Source of the DNA: Acidobacteriota bacterium
Lineage (GTDB): Bacteria; Acidobacteriota; Blastocatellia; Pyrinomonadales; Pyrinomonadaceae
Reading direction: 5' to 3'
NCBI GenBank assembly: GCA_016700075.1
Contig: CP065000.1
Span: forward strand, 2,728,001 to 2,792,000
DNA length: 64,000 bases
Shown here one piece after another: positions 59,217-64,000 of the stretch. The notes under the pieces are model-generated. The model was not told where the DNA came from, ran no database searches, and was given only the letters and a program-made list of their open reading frames with translations. The number at the start of each line of letters is the position of its first letter. Positions within the stretch are counted from its first letter, which is position 1. The position numbers were made by a program, and so were the translations under genes.

Positions 59217-60390
59217 CCGGCTCGCCTTCTTTGAGGGCCGTGCCGCGTGGGATCAATACAAGCACCTGTGCCTGACCTAGGCTTACCAGATCTGAAGAAC
59301 CGGTGCCTTTTACGGCGTCAACGATCAGGCGGCCGTGTTTATCAGTGGAGAGCGTTGCGGGAAGGTACGCGTCGCGGTCGCGAGTGCCGCGGACGTCCCG
59401 TTTTGCAATTGCGTAGCCCGTAGGACAACTCTTTTCGCAGGCTCCCTGCATTGCCAGGATCACACGCCGCACAAATAGGTGAAATGTGACCGCAGCCGAA
59501 ACAGGATTGCCCGGCAGGCCAAAGATCAGCGTCTTTCCAAGTCGGCCGAACACGGTCGGCTTGCCGGGTTTAAGGGCGACCTTATCGAAGAATGGTTCGG
59601 CTCCGAGGCTCGCTAATGCGTCTTTGGTCAGGTCGTATTTTCCAACAGAAACGCCGCCGGTTATAACGAGAACGTCGGTGCTTTTCGCGGCTTGGCGGAT
59701 GGCGGTTGTGATCTCCGTGAGCGTATCGCCGACGTGCGGGAAGATCGTTGGTAAACCGCCGGCAGAGGCAGTCATCGAGGCGAGCATCACTGAGTTCGAG
59801 TTGCGGATCTGGTCCTTTCTCGGTCTTTTATTTATATCGACGATCTCGCTGCCGGTCGAGAGGATGGCGACACGCGGCATTTTCGCGACGCGCACTTTTG
59901 CATAGCCGAACGAGGCGAGTGTCGCGATATTGTGCGTTGTGATCAGATCGCCAGCACGCAAAAGGCGGCGGCCTTTTTTTACCTCGGAGCCTCGTTTCAC
60001 GACCGACATTCCGCGCTTTACCGTCTCAAATATGGTCACTACGCCGCCCAACTCTTTCGTCACTTCCACCTTCTGAACCGCATCGGCGCCGACCGGCACG
60101 CGTGCGCCGGTCATGATCCTCACGGCCTCGCCCTTTTTCAGCTTACCGTCCCAACCGCGGCCAGCCGCCGATTCGCCAACGATCACAAGATCGACCGGAA
60201 CATTCGCAGTATCCGCCGCCCTAACCGCATAACCGTCCATCTGCGAACGGTCAAAAGGCGGCAGATCGATATCCGCAACCATGTCCTCCGCCAGCACACG
60301 CCCGACCGCATCGGCGATGTCGATACGCTCGCTGCGGAGCGGCGTGACCTCGCGAGCGACGATCTTGAGGGCTTGTGGAATAGTGATCAT
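59197..60390 (-). CDS. moeA: Molybdopterin molybdenumtransferase
   Basis: A 397-residue enzyme inserting molybdenum into adenylylated molybdopterin. It begins ITIPQALKIVAREVTPLRSERIDIADAVGRVLAEDMVADIDLPPFDRSQMDGYAVRAAD, the MoeA opening. VRIMTGARVPVGAD, FSTGSEIV-like ILSTGSEIVD, VITGGVSVGKYDLTKDAL and GLPGNPVSAAVTF are diagnostic. Its 3' end overlaps the GT87-like gene by 20 bases on the other strand. With moaC close by, the two make a small Moco cluster interrupted by that membrane-protein gene. Confidence 0.95.
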   Translation of the reverse strand: MITIPQALKIVAREVTPLRSERIDIADAVGRVLAEDMVADIDLPPFDRSQMDGYAVRAADTANVPVDLVIVGESAAGRGWDGKLKKGEAVRIMTGARVPVGADAVQKVEVTKELGGVVTIFETVKRGMSVVKRGSEVKKGRRLLRAGDLITTHNIATLASFGYAKVRVAKMPRVAILSTGSEIVDINKRPRKDQIRNSNSVMLASMTASAGGLPTIFPHVGDTLTEITTAIRQAAKSTDVLVITGGVSVGKYDLTKDALASLGAEPFFDKVALKPGKPTVFGRLGKTLIFGLPGNPVSAAVTFHLFVRRVILAMQGACEKSCPTGYAIAKRDVRGTRDRDAYLPATLSTDKHGRLIVDAVKGTGSSDLVSLGQAQVLVLIPRGTALKEGEPVKILYL

Positions 60391-60433
60391 ATATTCTATG
60401 TTTTCCGGGGAACCTTACCCTTAACGGCAGTGA

Positions 60434-62926
60434 TCAGAAGTAAGCCTTCCCCGTAAAATAGTGCCCTACTTTTTCCTGTAGGATCGCACGATAGTGACTT
60501 TCCTTTTCCATATGGGCCCGTATTGCTTTTTTCTGGTTGAGCTTGGTTAACACCTTGCCTGCCTTTTGGTGGAAATGAAGCAGGTAGTAAGTGAGTTCGA
60601 TGTTTGATCGGTCGAGTTCAGAAAGCTCTTGTGCAAGCGAAATTGCTTCTTCAATGTTACTTAGGGCTTCCCGCAATTTGCTGGTCTTAATGAAGTAGTC
60701 TTGATCAGTGTGAGCAATTCTCAACAGGTCCATTCGAGCTTCCCGGTTGCTAGGGTCTAGCCTCAGTTGTCGGTTATATTCCTTAGCTTCGGATATATGA
60801 ACTAGCCCCTTTGCCATTTGTCCCAGTCGAATGTAGATGTCACCGAGGGCGATCGCCGCTCCGTACCGCCGCCTTATCCCAAGGGTTTTGTTGTCCATGT
60901 GAGGTACTGTCTGCTCAACTTTTGATGCGAAATCAAGATAATGTTTTAGAGCAGCCTCGAAATAGAGCCGAGCCTGCTCCGGCTTTCCTTCATCAATGAA
61001 GTCATACCCTGCGAATTTCGCCGAATTCCCCGCAAAACTCTGTAGCCTTAACATTTGATCTAGCAATCGCCTATCGTCCGGATGTTTTGCGATGATCCGT
61101 TTCAACAGTTCAATGGAGTTAAGGTATTCCTCATAACGGCGGACATTGTTTGTGAAATATGCGGGTCTCTGTCGCCGAAGCTCACTCAATGCAAGAAGCC
61201 CATCAATATCGAGAGTATCCTCGTCCTTTTCGAGAAGATCTATCCCTGCATTGATCGACTCAAGTCCCTTGTCGCCATTCCCGCTTCGCGCATATCCGTT
61301 TCCCAGTAAATGCAGCGTCTCCGCAAGCTCCCGTTTTAGAACAATGTCGTCCGGCGACATTGAAAGAAGTTTTTGCTGAAGTTCGGATGCCCGCTGATAG
61401 TTAACGATGGCGGAATCGAGCTTTCCCAGATTTTGAAGGTACGACGCTCCCTGAACCTCACCGATCTTGCGGTATGCGATGCCGAGTTCTTTGAGGAGTT
61501 CGGGGTCGGTTATTTCGCCTTGCGAGATGGCGTCGAGGTAGGCGACGGCGTCGGTGACGAGGCGTTCGCGAAGTGCAGTGGAGCCTTCGAGTTTGGCGAT
61601 CTCGTCGTGGTAATCGAATATGAGTGAATTGGCGACCTTGCGGACCTGTTCGAAACGCTGTTCGGCGATGAGCTGATTGTGCCGGGCGACCGACCATTGA
61701 TACAGAGCCATGCCGAGGCCGCTGAGTATGAGCAAAACGGCAGCCGAGGCGGCGGCGACGGGTAGGCGATTCCTGCCGACGAATTTCTTAAAGCGATACG
61801 ACCGCGATTGCGGATGCACGGAAACAGGCCGGCCGGCGAGGTATGCCTCGATGTCCGCGAGCAGCTGATCCGCCGATGCGTAACGCGTTTCGGGCTCTTT
61901 GCCTAGGCATTTGAGGACGATGTTGTCGAGGTCGCCGCGAAGCTCATTTGCAAGGCGTATTCGGTCGATGTGTGCGAAATCTTTATCGGAACCTTCTCGT
62001 TCCGACCGCGTAACTGCGGCGGATGGCGTCGATGGTTCCGTCTCGATCACTGCGCGGTAAACATCGAGGCCTTTCGCACGGTAAACGGCCGTCGGCGGCA
62101 AGCCTGTGAGCATTTCGAAAAGCAAAATGCCGAGGCTGTAAATGTCGGTCGCGGTCGAGACGGGCGCGCGGGCGATCTGTTCGGGTGCGGCGTATTCGGG
62201 CGTCATCGGTGCCGAGGTCTGCGTCCCGCCTTCGATGTCGAGTGCCTTTGCGATGCCGAAATCGAGCAGCTTTACCGTGCCGTCGTCAGTGACGAGGATG
62301 TTCGACGGTTTGAGGTCGCGGTGAACGACCAGCCGGCGGTGTGCGTACGACACGGCATCTAGGACCTGCACAAAAAGCCGCAACCGCTCGCGTGTCGTCA
62401 ACGCCTTTTCGCGGCAGTATGCGGTGATCGGCGTGCCCTCGACGTATTCCATCACGTAGTAGGGGATGCGGTCCGCGGTGATGCCCCCGTCAAAGAGGCG
62501 GACGATATTCGGGTGTTCGAGTTTGGCAAGGATCTGTTTTTCGTTGCGAAAACGGCGTGCCAGTTCCTCGGAAAAGACGTTGTGGCCGGTCAGTTTGATG
62601 GCGACGCGTTTGTCAAAATCGCCGTCCTCGCGTTCAGCTTCGAAAACGGCTCCCATGCCGCCGCGGCCAAGCTCGCGTGTGACGCGGTAATTGCCGATCG
62701 TTTCACCAATGATGGAATGGCCATTGTCCGGAGCGTTCGGTTCGTCCAGGAATCCGGCGGCGGCATTATCGACCGCTAGAAGGTCGGAAAGCTCTTCGTA
62801 AATGGTCTGCTGGTCTATTCTTAGTCGCGACAGGGCAGCGGCGCGTTCGTCGTCAGGCAGATCGACGACCTCGTTGAAGACCGCTTTCAGGCGTTCCCAT
62901 CGTTTTTTGTCGTCGCTGCCGGCCAT
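60434..62926 (-). CDS. Transmembrane Ser/Thr protein kinase with TPR region
   Basis: An 830-residue Hanks-type kinase. The kinase domain (about residues 80-350) has ELGRGGMGAVFEAE (Gly loop), VAIKL (ATP Lys), VVHRDLKPSNIL (catalytic HRD) and LLDFGIAKAL (DFG, metal). A transmembrane span (LPVAAASAAVLLILSGLGMALYQ, about 392-412) follows. The C-terminal ~400 residues are helical repeats of TPR type with several lineages (LGIAYRKIGEVQGA, ALKHYLDFASKVEQ), expected outside the cytoplasm. It lies next to an ECF sigma factor gene on the same strand with 11 bases between them. This pairing is common in Acidobacteriota and Planctomycetes. Confidence 0.92.
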   Translation of the reverse strand: MAGSDDKKRWERLKAVFNEVVDLPDDERAAALSRLRIDQQTIYEELSDLLAVDNAAAGFLDEPNAPDNGHSIIGETIGNYRVTRELGRGGMGAVFEAEREDGDFDKRVAIKLTGHNVFSEELARRFRNEKQILAKLEHPNIVRLFDGGITADRIPYYVMEYVEGTPITAYCREKALTTRERLRLFVQVLDAVSYAHRRLVVHRDLKPSNILVTDDGTVKLLDFGIAKALDIEGGTQTSAPMTPEYAAPEQIARAPVSTATDIYSLGILLFEMLTGLPPTAVYRAKGLDVYRAVIETEPSTPSAAVTRSEREGSDKDFAHIDRIRLANELRGDLDNIVLKCLGKEPETRYASADQLLADIEAYLAGRPVSVHPQSRSYRFKKFVGRNRLPVAAASAAVLLILSGLGMALYQWSVARHNQLIAEQRFEQVRKVANSLIFDYHDEIAKLEGSTALRERLVTDAVAYLDAISQGEITDPELLKELGIAYRKIGEVQGASYLQNLGKLDSAIVNYQRASELQQKLLSMSPDDIVLKRELAETLHLLGNGYARSGNGDKGLESINAGIDLLEKDEDTLDIDGLLALSELRRQRPAYFTNNVRRYEEYLNSIELLKRIIAKHPDDRRLLDQMLRLQSFAGNSAKFAGYDFIDEGKPEQARLYFEAALKHYLDFASKVEQTVPHMDNKTLGIRRRYGAAIALGDIYIRLGQMAKGLVHISEAKEYNRQLRLDPSNREARMDLLRIAHTDQDYFIKTSKLREALSNIEEAISLAQELSELDRSNIELTYYLLHFHQKAGKVLTKLNQKKAIRAHMEKESHYRAILQEKVGHYFTGKAYF

Positions 62927-62937
62927 ACTTCTCGGTT

Positions 62938-63471
62938 CTATTGTGGGTTAAGCTGTTTATACAACCAATTGCGTGCCATTCGCCAGTCCCGCATTACGGT
63001 GCTCAGGGAGATGCCCAATAGATCAGCGATCTCGTCAAACGCTATGCCGCCGAAAAAATGCAGTTCAACGATGGTCAGCTGCCGCCCGTCTAACGCCGCC
63101 AGTTTGTCGAGGGCATCATCGAGAGCGATATAATCGACGCGTTTTCGCTCGAACTCGACCGTTGAATAGATAGCGGCATCATCGAGTGCGATGTGAACGG
63201 CACCATCACCGCGTTTGGCGCGTTTTTTATCACGAGCGTGATTGACCAATATCCGCCGCATCATCGTCGTCGCAACACTCAAAAAACGTACGCGATCATC
63301 GAAATCGAGGGAATGCTGCGACTGCAGCCGCAGATACGTCTCGTGAACAAGGTCCGTCGGCGATAACGTATGATTCGCCCTCTCACCGCGCAAATAATAC
63401 GCCGCCAGCCGCCGCAGATCGGCATAACTCTGCGGTATCGACTCGTCCAAATTGTGCTCGCGTTCGGGCAT
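62938..63471 (-). CDS. ECF RNA polymerase sigma factor (large acidobacterial type)
   Basis: A 177-residue sigma factor with regions 2 and 4. Region 2 spans about residues 10-90, with LVHETYLRLQSQ and VRFLSVATTMMRRILVNHARDKKRAKRG. Region 4 (about 115-170) carries LTIVELHFFGGIAFDEIADLLGISLSTVMRDWRMARNWLYKQL, the helix-turn-helix. This matches the Sig-70_X6 type seen next to Ser/Thr kinases. The kinase gene follows directly, so phosphorylation is the expected control rather than an anti-sigma factor; none is adjacent. No promoter for the pair was found with certainty. Confidence 0.93.
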   Translation of the reverse strand: MPEREHNLDESIPQSYADLRRLAAYYLRGERANHTLSPTDLVHETYLRLQSQHSLDFDDRVRFLSVATTMMRRILVNHARDKKRAKRGDGAVHIALDDAAIYSTVEFERKRVDYIALDDALDKLAALDGRQLTIVELHFFGGIAFDEIADLLGISLSTVMRDWRMARNWLYKQLNPQ

Positions 63472-64000
63472 CTGAAGTCGCCGGTTGATGACACGCTAAA
63501 ATCAGAAAGAGTGCGTTACTTATTAAACTCCCAAGAGGGCTTCCGGTTTGAAACTTCTTGACCTAATGATTCGCCGTGTTCCGAGATGTTAAATCCTAAG
63601 TAGTATTTTTGCAAGAGTTGGGCTGCTGATTTGGTGGACCCAGAACACACTATTTGCCTTAGCTACAGGCTTTTCGGGACCCAGGTTGAAGCCGCAGAAC
63701 GATCATTATCGATTACTTGTACGATTCAAGTTCCATAACGGCGCCAGATTCTGTATGGAGAGCCATGTGGTGAGGCAAGACAAAAAAAATAAGAATTGTG
63801 ACACATTTTCTGCACGAACGGTGCGTTGTTTGAAGAGCCGCAGTGATTTGAGGCAAAACGTCAGCAAGTGAGAAGTTTGCTTATGGTCGTACACATTATA
63901 ATTAATCGCAAATTGCGGTTAGTTCACCTTTTGCGAATTCGGAAAATGCAATACCTATACTGCGTAGCATTTTTGTTGTTATTTAACCTTAACGCGGTTG
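63472..64000. other. Gene-poor end of the window
   Basis: About 530 bases upstream of the ECF sigma factor with no gene I can support on either strand. Short frames of about 60 codons at 63686-63871 and 63706-63894 lack ribosome binding sites and show no protein-like pattern. A perfect TATAAT at 63897-63902 lacks a well-spaced -35. It may hold the sigma operon promoter (reverse strand) and the promoter of a gene beyond the window. Confidence 0.5.

Noticed and set aside
60406..60453. CGGGGAA/TTCCCCG inverted repeat near the kinase gene end as a terminator
   Set aside because: The arms are seven bases with a 34-base loop and one arm is inside the kinase coding region; no T-run follows.
63686..63894. 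Small frames on both strands at the right end
   Set aside because: No ribosome binding site, no protein-like pattern, and they overlap each other on opposite strands.

Overview
The window looks like chromosomal DNA of a Gram-negative bacterium of the Acidobacteriota, probably class Blastocatellia (Pyrinomonadales-like). This placement is inferred from gene content and family style: an ECF sigma factor of the large acidobacterial/planctomycete type next to a TPR-bearing Ser/Thr kinase, a secreted FG-GAP-type propeller, a membrane protein fused to an NHL propeller, PilZ and pilin-like secreted proteins, LPS-heptose genes and the futalosine menaquinone gene mqnD. No rRNA, insertion sequence, prophage or CRISPR array was seen. 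Nearly all genes appear intact; only the first is cut, by the window edge.

Layout. 1-3057: end of a pilin-like secreted protein, a PilZ protein, a Gfo/Idh/MocA oxidoreductase, and a reverse-strand protein with two peptidoglycan-binding-like domains. 3200-10710: a fatty-acid beta-oxidation operon (fadN, fadA, fadE) behind a perfect 20-bp palindrome resembling the Bacillus FadR operator; dinB-like, tag, ybaK and a small gene are inserted between fadN and fadA with overlapping start/stop codons. 10733-18389: secreted proteins and lipoproteins of unknown role, a cupin, a PolB-like exonuclease, an FkbM methyltransferase and a solitary DNA methyltransferase. 18392-28376: a long reverse-strand train of rpiB, DUF2911, ltaE, glycerophosphodiesterase, cmk, a 40-residue membrane protein, tRNA-Arg, tRNA-His, a subtilase with a BACON-like tail, an FG-GAP protein, rfaE1, rfaE2, an unknown gene and rsmE. 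28481-38274: a trypsin-like/TPR protein, a lipoprotein, the ubiX/SH3/methyltransferase/mqnD group, a periplasmic S9 peptidase and a GGDEF-EAL protein. 38275-44470: gatC and gatA with a lipoprotein gene between them, dciA, maf, a cysteine-less thioredoxin-like protein, panC, panB and folK. 44701-54657: an AlbA-type ATP-binding protein, GT2 and methyltransferase genes, the 1058-residue membrane/NHL fusion, a DUF2695 protein, a GerMN-like protein and uvrA. 54942-63471: a PqqD-like/Tat/cysteine-rich protein, an L,D-transpeptidase group with an M50B protease, moaC, a GT87-like membrane protein, moeA, and the kinase/ECF sigma pair.

How the genes work together. The fad operon supplies three of the enzymes of beta-oxidation and is probably induced by acyl-CoA through a TetR-type repressor encoded elsewhere. 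ubiX and mqnD point to menaquinone made by the futalosine route. rfaE1 and rfaE2 point to heptose-containing LPS. gatCA points to indirect Gln-tRNA or Asn-tRNA charging. moaC and moeA belong to molybdenum cofactor synthesis; panB, panC and folK to pantothenate and folate.

The most unusual locus is 54942-55451. A PqqD/RRE-like domain is followed by an internal twin-arginine signal and a 40-residue tail with eight cysteines in the order C-C-CC-CC-C-C. It looks like an exported disulfide-rich mini-protein made from a built-in recognition-domain leader.
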